Positions 34,701 through 44,431 of a stretch of 64,000 nucleotides of DNA are shown here, in pieces. Where the stretch lies: positions 1 to 64,000 of the forward strand of contig JAJRQO010000023.1 in the NCBI GenBank assembly GCA_024280215.1, given 5' to 3'. Below the pieces are notes generated by a model. The model was not told the origin of the DNA. It did no database searches and worked only from the letters and a program-made list of their open reading frames with translations. The DNA comes from Candidatus Zixiibacteriota bacterium. GTDB lineage: Bacteria; Zixibacteria; MSB-5A5; GN15; FEB-12. A program made the translations under genes and the position numbers. Position 1 is the stretch's first letter. Each line of letters starts with the position of its first letter.

Positions 34701-36569
34701 CTATTTGATCGACTCTTTATGTCTTTTTAAGAAAACCGATAGCACGGCGATATCGCCAGGTGTGATTCCTTCGATTCTTCCCGCTTGTCCTAACGAAAGT
34801 GGCTGGAATCGACTGAATTTCTCTTTTGCTTCATTTTTTAAACCATTTATATTAGAAAATGTGAAATCTTCAGGGATAGTCTCATTTTCCATCTTTTTGA
34901 ATTTATCAATCTCTCGTTGCTGTTTTGTGATATATCCAGCATACTTTATCTGAATTGCTGCTCGTTCTAAGACTTCTTGTGAATTTGAAAAGGTTTCCTC
35001 AAAGCTATCAAGCAATGGTAATAGGTCGGTAATAGTGATACCTGGTTGTTTTAGAAATTCTTCTAAGTTTATAGATTCTTTCCGTTTAAACCGTTTACCG
35101 ATTTCTCCAATTTTAGAAATTGCAATACGAGTTTTTTTTAATTTTAGTATTTCTGCTTCGGTCTCTTGTTTAAGAGATTCAAATGATTGTAAATAATCGT
35201 CAGATATAAGTCCGTATTTCTTTGCGTACGAGTAGAGTCGATCCCTTGCATTATCTTCCCGAAGGGCAAGTCGGTATTCCGCTCTCGAAGTAAAGAGTCG
35301 ATATGGTTCTGTTGTCGAACGAGTCGTGAGATCATCAACCATAACACCTAAATATGCCTCAGATCGATCCAAGACAAACGGTTTTTCATCTTCGATATAA
35401 AGCACTGAATTTATTCCTGCCAGCAGACCTTGACCAGCCGCTTCTTCATAGCCAGATGTTCCATTAATCTGTCCAGCGAAGAATAGTCCTGCTATCTTTT
35501 TAGTTTCCATTGATGGTTTTATCTGATGAGCTGGACAGTAATCATATTCTACCGCATAACCAGGGATAGTAATTCGGGCATTCTCAAGACCTGTTATTGT
35601 CTTAACCGCAAGATGTTGAACATCTTCAGGCAATGCTGTCGAAAAGCCATTAGGGTAGATATCGTCGGTACCATTTCCTTCAGGCTCCAAAAAGATCTGA
35701 TGGGTTTCTTTATCAGCAAAGCGGTAAAATTTATCTTCAATCGATGGACAGTAGCGTGGACCGCTCGAATTGATCTGTCCAGAAAATATCGGCGAAAGAT
35801 GAGAGTTTGATTTTACTATCTCTTTGGTTGCTTTGGTGGTATAGGTCAAGTAACATTTTGCTTGCTCGAAATTTTCCCGAGAAGAATTATGGGAAAAAAA
35901 TGGAATCGGGTTGTCGCCAGGTTGTGCCTCGCATTTGTCCCAATCGATAGTGTTTCCGTCAATACGTGGTGGAGTGCCAGTTTTAAGACGACCAAGCTCA
36001 AAGCCGAGTTCATGAAATGATTCCGAAAGTTTATAGGCTGCATTTTCACCAATTCGTCCTGCTTTAATTTGTTTTTCACCAATATGAATTAAACCACCCA
36101 AAAATGTTCCCGTACAGACAATAACTGCTTGAGAGAGAATAGTTTCGCCAGATTCGGTGATAATCCCTGTTATCTTATTGGTTTCGGTAAGAATTTTTCC
36201 TGCGAGCCCTTCTATGAGGCTTAAATGAGCTTGTGATTTTAGGAAGTTTACAATGTAATTATTATATTTATGTCGGTCTGCTTGCACTCTGGTCGACCAG
36301 ACTGCGGGACCTCGCGAGAGGTTAAGGCGACGGAACTGTATGCCAGTGGCATCAATTGCTTGAGCCATAATTCCGCCCAAGGCATCTATCTCTTTTACAA
36401 GATGTGACTTACCTATCCCACCAATAGCAGGATTACATGACATCGCACCCAGTTTATCAAGCTCCATTGAAATCAAAGCAGATTTTTTCCCCATTCGAGC
36501 AACTGCCAAGGCTGCCTCTACGCCAGCATGACCTCCTCCGATAACTATGACATCAAATTCCTTGTTCAT
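34701..36569 (-). CDS. mnmG: tRNA uridine-5-carboxymethylaminomethyl modification enzyme MnmG (GidA)
   Basis: 622 residues, full length. With MnmE it modifies U34 of certain tRNAs, using FAD, folate and glycine or ammonium. FAD motif VIGGGHAGVEAALAVARMG, family signatures CNPAIGGIGKSHLVKEIDAL and LGRLKTGTPPRID, and FFAGQINGTSGYEEAAGQG are all present. The C-terminal helical domain ends in EGITPGDIAVLSVFLKRHK. It overlaps the DinB-like gene by four bases. Confidence 0.97.
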   Translation of the reverse strand: MNKEFDVIVIGGGHAGVEAALAVARMGKKSALISMELDKLGAMSCNPAIGGIGKSHLVKEIDALGGIMAQAIDATGIQFRRLNLSRGPAVWSTRVQADRHKYNNYIVNFLKSQAHLSLIEGLAGKILTETNKITGIITESGETILSQAVIVCTGTFLGGLIHIGEKQIKAGRIGENAAYKLSESFHELGFELGRLKTGTPPRIDGNTIDWDKCEAQPGDNPIPFFSHNSSRENFEQAKCYLTYTTKATKEIVKSNSHLSPIFSGQINSSGPRYCPSIEDKFYRFADKETHQIFLEPEGNGTDDIYPNGFSTALPEDVQHLAVKTITGLENARITIPGYAVEYDYCPAHQIKPSMETKKIAGLFFAGQINGTSGYEEAAGQGLLAGINSVLYIEDEKPFVLDRSEAYLGVMVDDLTTRSTTEPYRLFTSRAEYRLALREDNARDRLYSYAKKYGLISDDYLQSFESLKQETEAEILKLKKTRIAISKIGEIGKRFKRKESINLEEFLKQPGITITDLLPLLDSFEETFSNSQEVLERAAIQIKYAGYITKQQREIDKFKKMENETIPEDFTFSNINGLKNEAKEKFSRFQPLSLGQAGRIEGITPGDIAVLSVFLKRHKESIK

Positions 36570-37090
36570 GAGTCGAGATATTTTTCCTGTATAATTTTCA
36601 TATGATGAATCGAATGTCCAAGTATTAAAAAGGCTGCTGCTGAAACCGAAAAATTGGTTTCGGATGTTTTTCCGATAATAGCAAATTGTTCATGGGAAAA
36701 TGATTTAAAAAGAGAAATTGTAGACAGTCGTACTGTTTTAAGCTCATCAAGCAGGTCGGTTGCAGTACGATTATTAGCATTTGAGTTTTCGGCGTACACA
36801 TTTTCATGAAATCCAGGTAATATAGCTTTATCACCACGAGCATAAGCTAATGCTCGGTAAGCAAATACCCGTTCGGTGTCGATTATATGAAGGAGAACTT
36901 CTTTGATTGTCCATTTGTCATCAGCATAACGATAGCTATATTTGTCATTTGGCATTGATACAAAAAGTTCGATAATGTCTTTTAAGTTCTGAATCATATG
37001 ATCGATTAGGTTTATATCATCGGGAAGATAGTTCAGGTATTTGATAGCATAGTCGGCATATTCACCTGGTTTTGGTTTTGAAAGTATCAT
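36566..37090 (-). CDS. DinB-superfamily metal-binding protein
   Basis: 174 residues. A four-helix-bundle protein with three putative metal-binding His: one in TIKEVLLHIIDTERVFAYRA and two in the late GHSIHHMKIIQEKY. The sequence WTIKEVLLHIIDTERVFAYR is close to the DinB_2 subgroup (related to bacillithiol S-transferase-like proteins), but no substrate can be assigned. It is inserted between mnmG and mnmE, which normally adjoin, and overlaps mnmG by four bases. Confidence 0.85.
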   Translation of the reverse strand: MILSKPKPGEYADYAIKYLNYLPDDINLIDHMIQNLKDIIELFVSMPNDKYSYRYADDKWTIKEVLLHIIDTERVFAYRALAYARGDKAILPGFHENVYAENSNANNRTATDLLDELKTVRLSTISLFKSFSHEQFAIIGKTSETNFSVSAAAFLILGHSIHHMKIIQEKYLDS

Positions 37091-37102
37091 ATTTTTATAA
37101 CC

Positions 37103-37116
37103 GTTTCACGTGAAAC
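37103..37116. promoter_or_regulatory. Second parS site, between mnmE and the DinB-like gene
   Basis: GTTTCACGTGAAAC is a perfect 14-base palindrome. It equals the parS core and differs from the 16-base consensus only at the two outermost bases. It lies in a 31-base gap. Confidence 0.85.
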
Positions 37117-37121
37117 TTTGT

Positions 37122-38510
37122 TTATTTTCCAATACAAAATTTAGAGAAAATTTTACCTAAAATATCTTCATTGTAAACTTTACCAGTAATTTCGTCAATT
37201 TCGTTGATTGCAAGTCTTAAATCAAACGCAGTAAGTTCTGGTGTTTCATTCGTTTGAAGCTTTTTAAGGGCTTCTTTAAGTTTAGAGAGTGCACCATGTA
37301 GTTTTTGTTTATGGCGAGCTGATGTCACTATCAGTCCAGAGGTCAAGTCAGGCATAGTAGCATCTATACGCAGTAGAATCTCTTTTTTTAAGTCAGGAAG
37401 AGCTTTTTTTGTTTTACAAGAAATTGCGATATGATTATAAGGCAATTCGGTGTTTTTTGATTCGTCTAATTTGTTGCCTACCAATATGTTATTTGATTTG
37501 TTGTACTTGTCGTTATCTTTGGAAAGATTACTTTTCCAGTTTTTTTGAGTCAGGTCATACATCCAAAGTACTAAATCCGATGAATTAATAATTCTTTGAG
37601 CAGTTTTCTGTCCCTCTTTTTCAATGACACCACCAGATTTTCTAATACCTGCGGTGTCGATAAGTTCGACTTTGTAGCCACCTAATTCGATAGTTTCCGA
37701 CAGATAGTCACGGGTAGTGCCAGCGGTCGGCGTTACTAAGGCTCGGTTTTGTTTGAGTAGGAGATTAAAAAGAGATGATTTCCCTGCATTTGGTCTGCCT
37801 GCGATGGCAATTTTGTATCCCTCTTGTATAATCTTGCCGCCTTTGTAGCTGTCTTTGAGTTCTTTTATTTGTGAAATTATTTTTTCTAAGTCTGATTGAA
37901 GCTTTTGTTTTTCTTTTGGGTCGATTTCATCTTCAGGGTAATCAATCGATGCTTCCACTTCGGCAATAATATCAATCAACGCTTCGCGGAGCATGCCAAT
38001 ATGCTCCGAATATGCTCCCGTGAGATGCTCCCGTGCTGAATTAAAAGAGCTTTTAGTGTTAGCAGAAATAATTTCAGCAACCGATTCTGCTTTAGTGAGA
38101 TCGATATTTCCATTTAAAAATGCCAGTTTACTGAACTCACCTGGTTCAGCCATACGAGCACCACTTAATATGATTGCATCCTGAATAAGCATGACAACTT
38201 GTCGACCTCCATGGCAAAAAATTTCAATCTGTTCTAAGCCCGTGTACGATTTTCCATGTGGCATATAAACCGCCATAACTTCATCGATAATGTTTTTATC
38301 AGCATCAATAAAATGTCCAAACCGCATAAGGAATGGTATAGCTTTTGTTTGTTTTTTAGCAATTGGTTGAAAATGTCGTTTGAGTAAAGACAAGCTACGC
38401 TTGCCAGCGATTCGAAGGGCGGCGATTCCGCCTTCACCTGGAGGAGTTATAACAGCGACAATTGTTTCATTATCGCTGTTATCTGTAGTTTTGTTAATTC
38501 TATCATTCAA
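37122..38510 (-). CDS. mnmE: tRNA modification GTPase MnmE (TrmE)
   Basis: 462 residues, full length. Partner of MnmG in tRNA U34 modification. The N-terminal folate-binding domain has ITPPGEGGIAALRIAG. The G domain has GRPNAGKSSLFNLLL, TAGTTRDYLSE, DTAGIRKSGG and VGNKLDES. The C-terminal helical domain ends in KFCIGK, the conserved C-x-G-K tail with the catalytic Cys. Confidence 0.97.
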   Translation of the reverse strand: MNDRINKTTDNSDNETIVAVITPPGEGGIAALRIAGKRSLSLLKRHFQPIAKKQTKAIPFLMRFGHFIDADKNIIDEVMAVYMPHGKSYTGLEQIEIFCHGGRQVVMLIQDAIILSGARMAEPGEFSKLAFLNGNIDLTKAESVAEIISANTKSSFNSAREHLTGAYSEHIGMLREALIDIIAEVEASIDYPEDEIDPKEKQKLQSDLEKIISQIKELKDSYKGGKIIQEGYKIAIAGRPNAGKSSLFNLLLKQNRALVTPTAGTTRDYLSETIELGGYKVELIDTAGIRKSGGVIEKEGQKTAQRIINSSDLVLWMYDLTQKNWKSNLSKDNDKYNKSNNILVGNKLDESKNTELPYNHIAISCKTKKALPDLKKEILLRIDATMPDLTSGLIVTSARHKQKLHGALSKLKEALKKLQTNETPELTAFDLRLAINEIDEITGKVYNEDILGKIFSKFCIGK

Positions 38511-38514
38511 AATA

Positions 38515-40248
38515 TTATGCAGTTTTGATATTTGTATTTTTCAAGCTTTTTCGTTTGAAAAGGAAATAATCTACAAGAGACATGAGTGAGAAGACTGCCC
38601 AGTATAACACTAAACCAGATGCAAAAGTATGGAACATGAAACCCATAAAGAGTGGCATCATGTAACCCATCATTTTATTTTGTTGCGTACCACCACCCAT
38701 AGTTAATTTCTGAGAAATAAATTGGGCACCAATCATGACCAAAACTAAAATCATATAAGGGTCTGTGTATGATGTTGCGCCTCTTGAGAGATCATCGAAT
38801 ATCCAGAAAAATGGTGCGTCTCGTAATAAAATTGTAGAACGGAACACAGCAAACATAGCAATGAACAATGGCATCTGCGGAAGCATCGGCAGACAACCAG
38901 AAATCGGATTGACACCATTTTCCTTATAGAGTTTCATCGTTTCTTTTTGCATCCGTTGAGGATCTTTACCGTATTTCTTTTTAACTTCTTCAAGTTGTGG
39001 TTGTACTTCTTTCATCGCATTCATTGATTTAAATGATTTCATTGAAAGCGGTAGAGTAACCAGTTTAACAAAAAGAGCGAAAAGAATTATAACGATACCA
39101 TAGTTAGGTATAAATTTATACATTTGTGGTAATAACCACATAATAGGAATGGCAAACATTTTTACCAGCCAACCTACGACTGGCCATGTTCCAATATCCA
39201 TAATATCTTCGAGGTGTACGTCGTATGAAGACATCATATGGTAATCAAGCGGTCCGACAAAAACAGTAAAGCTATCGGTAATTGAAACGACATTCGCAAA
39301 TGGCATATCAATTCCAACAGTTACTAAACGTTGATCAATCATTTCGTCGTTAGTTGAAATCGTATTTATAACACCATTGGCAGATACAGCATCAGCGTTT
39401 CTATTTTTAGGAATTAAAACTGCCGAGAAATACTTTGAACGAACACCTGCCCAAAGGGTGTTGCCATCAAGTGATTGTTTTAATTTGCCATCTTCGAAAT
39501 CATCTAAAGTTTCAAGCGAGCCACCCTGATAGGTCATTGCGTTCATGACTTCATAATCAGTTTTAGGTTGTGGTTCTGTAACGCCAAGTGGAGTGTTCCA
39601 TGTAAGAGTGTATTTACCAGTCAATCCCATTTTGTGAGGTTCAACAAGTTCGATATCTAAATCATAATGATATGTGTCTGGATAGAAACGATAATGTTTC
39701 TTAATTGCAGAACCATCCACTTTAACAAACTCATAGCTAATAGCAAATTCGCCCGAAGTAGCATCGTAGGTTCCAGCTTGACGAGTTGATGCAAACATGG
39801 TTTGGGATGTATTGTAGGTTCCGCCTGCAAACGATGCTGATGGAGTTGCATACTTAGCGTTCGGAAGCATTTCAATAAGTGTGTCGTTGCGGTAATCAAA
39901 TTCTTTTAACTTTAGAGAAACAGGTCCGCCACCAAAAGTAGACATTGTGACGATATATTTATTTGTTTCAACAATGACAGTATCACGAGAAACAACTTCC
40001 ACTGTTTGTTCAACTACAGATGAATCAACTTGTTGTACATCATTTGTTACTGGAGCAATACTGTTTAAACTTTGTGCAGGTAGAGTCTTATCAGTGTACT
40101 GAGTTTTTTGATTTGTTGTTGAATCAACAACAGTTTCTTTAACTGGTGGTACATAAGGGGTGTAGAGTCCTAATGCTTCCATAATGTCGAAATAGAAAAA
40201 TAGTAAAACTCCTAATGCGACTACAAGTCCGATTGTTTTTTTGTCCAA
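38515..40248 (-). CDS. yidC: Membrane protein insertase YidC
   Basis: 577 residues. It inserts and folds inner-membrane proteins. An N-terminal membrane helix (about 5-22) is followed by a large periplasmic domain (about 65-330), which marks the Gram-negative type. The conserved five-helix core follows, with FALFVKLVTLPLSMKSFKSM, NPISGCLPMLPQMPLFIAMF and LVLYWAVFSLMSLVDYF. It lies four bases after mnmE in the standard order yidD-yidC-mnmE. Confidence 0.97.
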   Translation of the reverse strand: MDKKTIGLVVALGVLLFFYFDIMEALGLYTPYVPPVKETVVDSTTNQKTQYTDKTLPAQSLNSIAPVTNDVQQVDSSVVEQTVEVVSRDTVIVETNKYIVTMSTFGGGPVSLKLKEFDYRNDTLIEMLPNAKYATPSASFAGGTYNTSQTMFASTRQAGTYDATSGEFAISYEFVKVDGSAIKKHYRFYPDTYHYDLDIELVEPHKMGLTGKYTLTWNTPLGVTEPQPKTDYEVMNAMTYQGGSLETLDDFEDGKLKQSLDGNTLWAGVRSKYFSAVLIPKNRNADAVSANGVINTISTNDEMIDQRLVTVGIDMPFANVVSITDSFTVFVGPLDYHMMSSYDVHLEDIMDIGTWPVVGWLVKMFAIPIMWLLPQMYKFIPNYGIVIILFALFVKLVTLPLSMKSFKSMNAMKEVQPQLEEVKKKYGKDPQRMQKETMKLYKENGVNPISGCLPMLPQMPLFIAMFAVFRSTILLRDAPFFWIFDDLSRGATSYTDPYMILVLVMIGAQFISQKLTMGGGTQQNKMMGYMMPLFMGFMFHTFASGLVLYWAVFSLMSLVDYFLFKRKSLKNTNIKTA

Positions 40249-40377
40249 CGAAAAATCCTTATCTCAAATTATTTTTTATCTGTTTTATCTTATACTCTTA
40301 TAACAAGTGCACAATAAAAAAAATCAAATGATGCTTGTCAAAGAATCTTCAATATATAATACTCAAATATCATAAAA

Positions 40378-40659
40378 TTATTCAACTGGGTCGTAACCAC
40401 CTTTATGCCACGGGTGGCATCGGAGCAGGCGTTTAGCTGCCACCATGCTCCCCTTAAATGCTCCGTATTTGTGTAAGGCATCTTCCGCATAATGTGAACA
40501 GGTAGGGTAAAACCTGCAATTATTTCCGATTATAGGAGATAAGGTTATACGGTATATATATATAGCAAATATAAGGGGGAATGTAGCGAAATGTGAGATT
40601 TTACGCCATATTGTTGATTTTTTTGAATAATCTAATGATTTCAGCATTAATCTGCTCAA
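40378..40659 (-). CDS. yidD: Membrane protein insertion efficiency factor YidD
   Basis: 93 residues (89 if ATG 40647 is used). The core IYRITLSPIIGNNCRFYPTC, then SHYAEDALHKYGAFKG and RLLRCHPWHKGGYDPV, is fully conserved. It overlaps the 3' end of rnpA by about 59 bases, which is usual for this pair and makes the exact start uncertain. Confidence 0.94.
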   Translation of the reverse strand: MSRLMLKSLDYSKKSTIWRKISHFATFPLIFAIYIYRITLSPIIGNNCRFYPTCSHYAEDALHKYGAFKGSMVAAKRLLRCHPWHKGGYDPVE

Positions 40660-40948
40660 ATGTAGCTCGTTTACACGCTTTTTTCGGGAGAATCGCTATA
40701 TATGAATCATCAATCAAATCATGATAATTCAAACGAATCGCCTCTTTGTATAGTCGCTTTATTCGGTTTCTTTCTACAGCGTTGCCAAGTTTTCTTCCAA
40801 CTAAGGTAGCAAACTTAAACTCTTTGGCCGCTGAATAAAAGAGTATAAACAAATCCCCGGATACTTTATGACCATTATTCAGCAAAGTGTTAATATCGAC
40901 CTTGCTTTTGAGGCTTTTCTTCCGGGGGAGTTTATTTCTTACGAGCAA
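40601..40948 (-). CDS. rnpA: Ribonuclease P protein component
   Basis: 115 residues. It supports the RNase P RNA in 5' maturation of tRNA. The RNR signature appears as [20 protein letters not shown], with an aromatic FKFATLV strand before it. The frame overlaps the 3' end of rpmH by 17 bases and yidD by 59. The rpmH-rnpA overlap suggests a nested arrangement like that in some thermophiles, although a later start is possible. Confidence 0.93.
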   Translation of the reverse strand: MLVRNKLPRKKSLKSKVDINTLLNNGHKVSGDLFILFYSAAKEFKFATLVGRKLGNAVERNRIKRLYKEAIRLNYHDLIDDSYIAILPKKACKRATFEQINAEIIRLFKKINNMA

Positions 40949-41084
40949 CTTTTACGGTTAATCTTTTTCTACCTTTTGCACGACGACGTGCTAAGACTTT
41001 TCGTCCGCCTACGGTAGCCATTCTTGCTCTGAAACCGTGGTCATTTAACTTCTTACGGTTCGATGGTTGAAACGTTCTTTTCAT
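40932..41084 (-). CDS. rpmH: 50S ribosomal protein L34
   Basis: 50 residues from ATG 41084, which follows a GGAAG site; codons further upstream are not conserved. [12 protein letters not shown], then [20 protein letters not shown] and the basic tail are the L34 pattern. It heads the rpmH-rnpA-yidD-yidC-mnmE run. In most bacteria rpmH lies beside dnaA; here dnaA is about 38 kb away. Confidence 0.97.
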   Translation of the reverse strand: MKRTFQPSNRKKLNDHGFRARMATVGGRKVLARRRAKGRKRLTVKVARKK

Positions 41085-41192
41085 ATCATTTACTTCCTTT
41101 AAATTAGCTCGATAATATACACAAAATTCAATAATAGGCAAGATATTAATAAATTTTCATAGCAATTTATTATAATTTCTCTATTATAGAGA

Positions 41193-42854
41193 ATGAATCA
41201 GAACGAACTCACAAATAAGCTCCAAGAATTGCTTAATTTACCCCATGAAACCGAATGTGTGGAGTTTAAGGAAAGAAAAACGGACATAAAATTTGATAAA
41301 ATTGGTCAATATTTTTCAGCATTGAGTAATGAAACCAATTTGAAAAATAAGACTTGTGGATGGTTAGTTTTTGGAGTAAATAATCAAAAAGAAGTAGTTG
41401 GAACAAATTATTAAGAAAATAGAATCTCTTTAAATAATATAAAAAATTAAGTTACTCAACATTTGTCACCGATTATTACTTTTGAAGAAATCTATGTTGT
41501 GAATTATGATGATAGAAGAGTAGTACTTTTTCAAATACCACCCGCACCAAAAGGGATGTCAGTATCTTGGAAAGGACACTGGTATGGAAGAGATGGTGAG
41601 TCTTTAGTTCCTTTAAGAATAAACGAATTAGAATTGATAAGAAGTCAAGTTCAACACGAAGATTGGTCAGCGAAAATTATTTCAGATGCTACAATTGACG
41701 ATCTTGATATACAAGCTATTGAAAAAGCACGAATCGAATATAAAAATAAAAACCCAGAATCTGATATTGATGCTTGGAATAACATAACTTTTCTAAATAA
41801 AGCAAAAATAACTATAAAAGGTAAGATTACTAATACAGCAATAATACTATTAGGCAAACCGGAGTCGGAACATTTTATATCACCATCAATTGTCAAAATG
41901 AGTTGGATATTAAAAGAAAATGATAATAAAGAAATAGATTACGAACACTTTGGTTCACCACTTCTATTACATGTTGATAAAATTTTAGGTAAAATTAGAA
42001 ATTTAAAATACAGATATTTTCCCGATGGAACTTTATTCCCAACTGAGATTTTTAAATATGACTCCGAAGTCATTCGTGAAGCACTTCATAATTGTATAGC
42101 ACATCAAGATTATTCTCTAAGTGGAAAAATAAATATAGTTGAGTTTCCTGATAGTATTATCTTTTCAAACCTTGGTTCATTTATTCCAGGATCTATTGAA
42201 AATGTTATTACACAAGATGCTCCTCAATCATATTATAGAAACAAATATTTAGCAGATGCGATGGTAAACTTTAATATGATTGATACTATTGGAAGTGGTA
42301 TAAAGAAAATGTTTGAATATCAAAGGAACAGATTCTTTCCTCTCCCTGATTTTGATTTGAGTAAAGCCAATGAAGTTAAAGTTTCAATACAGGGGAAGAT
42401 TATAGATCAAAACTATACGAATCTACTGATGGATAATTCCGAATTAGAATTAAAAACAGTTATCTTGTTAGACAAAGTACAGAAAAATAATAAGATTTCT
42501 AAAGAAGAACATCAGGTTCTTAAAAGCTATAAACTTGTTGAGGGCAGATACCCAAACCTTTATGTATCAGCGAGAATTGCATCTGCAACTGGCATGAAAG
42601 TACAATATATTAAAAATCGTGCTTTTGACACAAAGTATTATAAAAGTTTTATTATAAGTTATTTGGAAGTAAATAAATCAGCATCTAGAAAAGAAATTGA
42701 TGATTTGATAATTGGAAAACTATCAGAAACTCTTAATGAGAAACAGAAGAAAGTCAGAGTGAAAAATATTCTATATTCAATGTCTAAAGAAGATAAAACA
42801 ATTGAAAATATTGGCTCTTTAAGAAAACCAATCTGGATATTAAAAACTACTTAA
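41193..42854 (+). pseudogene. Schlafen-AlbA_2 / HATPase_c_4 DNA-binding regulator, interrupted by two in-frame TAA codons
   Basis: One continuous reading frame of 554 codons contains TAA at 41412-41414 and 41448-41450 and no other stop. The first part has an AlbA_2 start (HETECVEFKERK, GWLVFGVNNQKEVVGTNY). The frame resumes with SPIITFEEIYVVNYDDRRVV and YGRDGESLVPLRINELELIR. Residues 230-330 of the second part resemble the HATPase_c_4 module (EVIREALHNCIAHQDYS, NLGSFIPGS, GSGIKKMFEYQ), and a helical C-terminus follows. The family has roles in DNA binding and transcription or defence. It is most likely a recently inactivated gene. Confidence 0.75.
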
Positions 42855-42884
42855 GTGGTTTTATGTCTATTTAGTAAAATAATT

Positions 42885-43081
42885 AGACAAACTTTAATAA
42901 CTACTAGACAAACTTTTGCTATAACTACCTGACTATTAAGGACTTAAGTTTACGATTAGAATTCTAACTAGACAAACTTAGAATTCAGAATAGCTTTAAT
43001 ATCTTATGTGATGGGTATGTGATTAAACTAAAAGTTCTAAAACTTAACTCGTTGTTGCATAAGAATATAAGTTTAGAATTC
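42885..43081. repeat. Interleaved short direct repeats upstream of 43119
   Basis: TAGACAAACTT occurs at 42885-42895, 42905-42915 and 42969-42979. TTAGAATTC occurs at 42956-42964, 42978-42986 and 43073-43081. The 20-base spacing of the first two copies is near two helical turns. The region is otherwise A+T-rich and geneless. It could be a regulator binding array or decayed repeat DNA. Confidence 0.5.
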
Positions 43082-43118
43082 TATGTGATTTAAGGCTTTT
43101 AACCTGTTGGAGGAAATA

Positions 43119-43667
43119 TTGAAACTCAGATTTTATACTTTTTTAGTTCTTACTTTAACCGTTTTACTCTTACTTTCTGCTGTGCAAGCTGATAATTCAA
43201 GTGATAGTTCAGCTTTTGTCTGTTTGCAAAAAGTTCAGAAAAATATAGTTCTGAATAATTATATTCAGGTGACTGATAATAAAAATTATTCTTATAGTGG
43301 ATATTTTAAAGGAATTGATTATGAGAAGAATAAAATTACTTTTTTAAGAAATGAACCAGGTGTAGATGCGATAATGAAATCTATGCAATTTGATGATATT
43401 TCACAAATTATTGTACAGAAAAAGAAATTAAATAAAGCAAATATGCGGAGATGGGCAATTGGTGGAATTTTTGCTGGCTTTTCAGTTGCTGCAATAAAAG
43501 TTATAGGAAAAGATAAAAATATAAATGGATTAGGTAATCAAAAGAAGGATTTAGAGTTTACCGATTTTATAATACATTCAGCTATTGGTGGTGGAATAGG
43601 TGCTTTTATAGGATTAATCTCTGGCGGAAAAGTAACTGTTTCACAAACTATAACATGTGAGAAATAA
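43119..43667 (+). CDS. Secreted or envelope protein of unknown function
   Basis: 182 residues from TTG 43119, chosen because GGAGG lies five bases upstream and the protein then starts with a clean signal peptide (MKLRFYTFLVLTLTVLLLL to about residue 24). A beta-rich middle part (KNYSYSGYFKGIDYEKNKIT) is followed by two glycine-rich hydrophobic segments (RRWAIGGIFAGFSVAAIKV and IGGGIGAFIGLISGG) that look like glycine-zipper membrane helices. No family recognised. Confidence 0.65.
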   Translation: MKLRFYTFLVLTLTVLLLLSAVQADNSSDSSAFVCLQKVQKNIVLNNYIQVTDNKNYSYSGYFKGIDYEKNKITFLRNEPGVDAIMKSMQFDDISQIIVQKKKLNKANMRRWAIGGIFAGFSVAAIKVIGKDKNINGLGNQKKDLEFTDFIIHSAIGGGIGAFIGLISGGKVTVSQTITCEK

Positions 43668-43729
43668 TATGATGAGTATAAAAGCGAAAAAAGTTATAAA
43701 AAAACTATTCAATGTAGGTGTAAGAAAAA

Positions 43730-44374
43730 ATGTCCGATTATAATAATACATACAGTTCACACAAAGCAGTTTTTGGAGAGAAACCAGAAAAAATACTTAT
43801 CGACTTTTATAAACAAATCGACAACTCTTCGCCTGTTTTAGATATTGGAGCTGGTCAAGGGAGGCATTCTCTCTTTTTAGCAAGTGAAGGCTTTGCCGTT
43901 GAAGCGATGGAACCATCTGAAGTTGGCATTAAACAGATAAAAGAACTTGCCGAAAAGAATTCGTATCCGATATTTCTTTCTCAATGCGATCTGTCAGAGT
44001 TTGAACCTCGCGTAGACTACTATTCGGCGGTGCTTCTTTTTGGGCTACTACAAATTTTAACTCGTGCTGAGATAAATTCACTTATTAAGTCTCTGTACAA
44101 TTGGGTTGCTGAAGAGTCGCTTCTATTTATTACCGCATTTTCCACTGAAGCATCATCATTTGTATTACATAAAGAAAATGATAAAGAGATTGGGAAGAAT
44201 TCATTTGAAGATTCAAATGGAATGGTTCGGACATATTTGGAACCGAATGAAATTTTGGAATTGTTTCCAGATTATAAAGTGCTACATCATCGAGAGTACC
44301 TTGGTGAAGAACATCATCATGGCGATGGTAAGATGCAGCAGCATGCTGTCATTGAAGCGGTTTTGAGGGTCTGA
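43730..44374 (+). CDS. Class I SAM-dependent methyltransferase, TehB-like
   Basis: 214 residues. Motif I reads PVLDIGAGQGRHSLFLASEG, followed by acidic AMEPSEVG and LFGLLQIL. The arrangement is close to TehB/tellurite-resistance-type methyltransferases. A His-rich stretch EEHHHGDGKMQQH lies near the C-terminus and could bind metal. The substrate is unknown. It lies in the accessory block between a secreted protein and the restriction-modification pair. Confidence 0.78.
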   Translation: MSDYNNTYSSHKAVFGEKPEKILIDFYKQIDNSSPVLDIGAGQGRHSLFLASEGFAVEAMEPSEVGIKQIKELAEKNSYPIFLSQCDLSEFEPRVDYYSAVLLFGLLQILTRAEINSLIKSLYNWVAEESLLFITAFSTEASSFVLHKENDKEIGKNSFEDSNGMVRTYLEPNEILELFPDYKVLHHREYLGEEHHHGDGKMQQHAVIEAVLRV

Positions 44375-44431
44375 TTTATGAAAATGAAGAAAGTGATTGA
44401 TTTTCTATCTTAAAAGCTCGTAATTAATAGT

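Noticed and set aside
40932-41141. 69-residue version of L34
   Set aside because: The 19 extra N-terminal residues are unlike any L34 and the conserved MKRTFQPS start has its own GGAAG site.
43670-43744. 25-codon frame starting ATGATGAGTATAAAAGCG
   Set aside because: No ribosome site, lysine-rich low complexity, and overlap with the next gene start; not supported as a gene.
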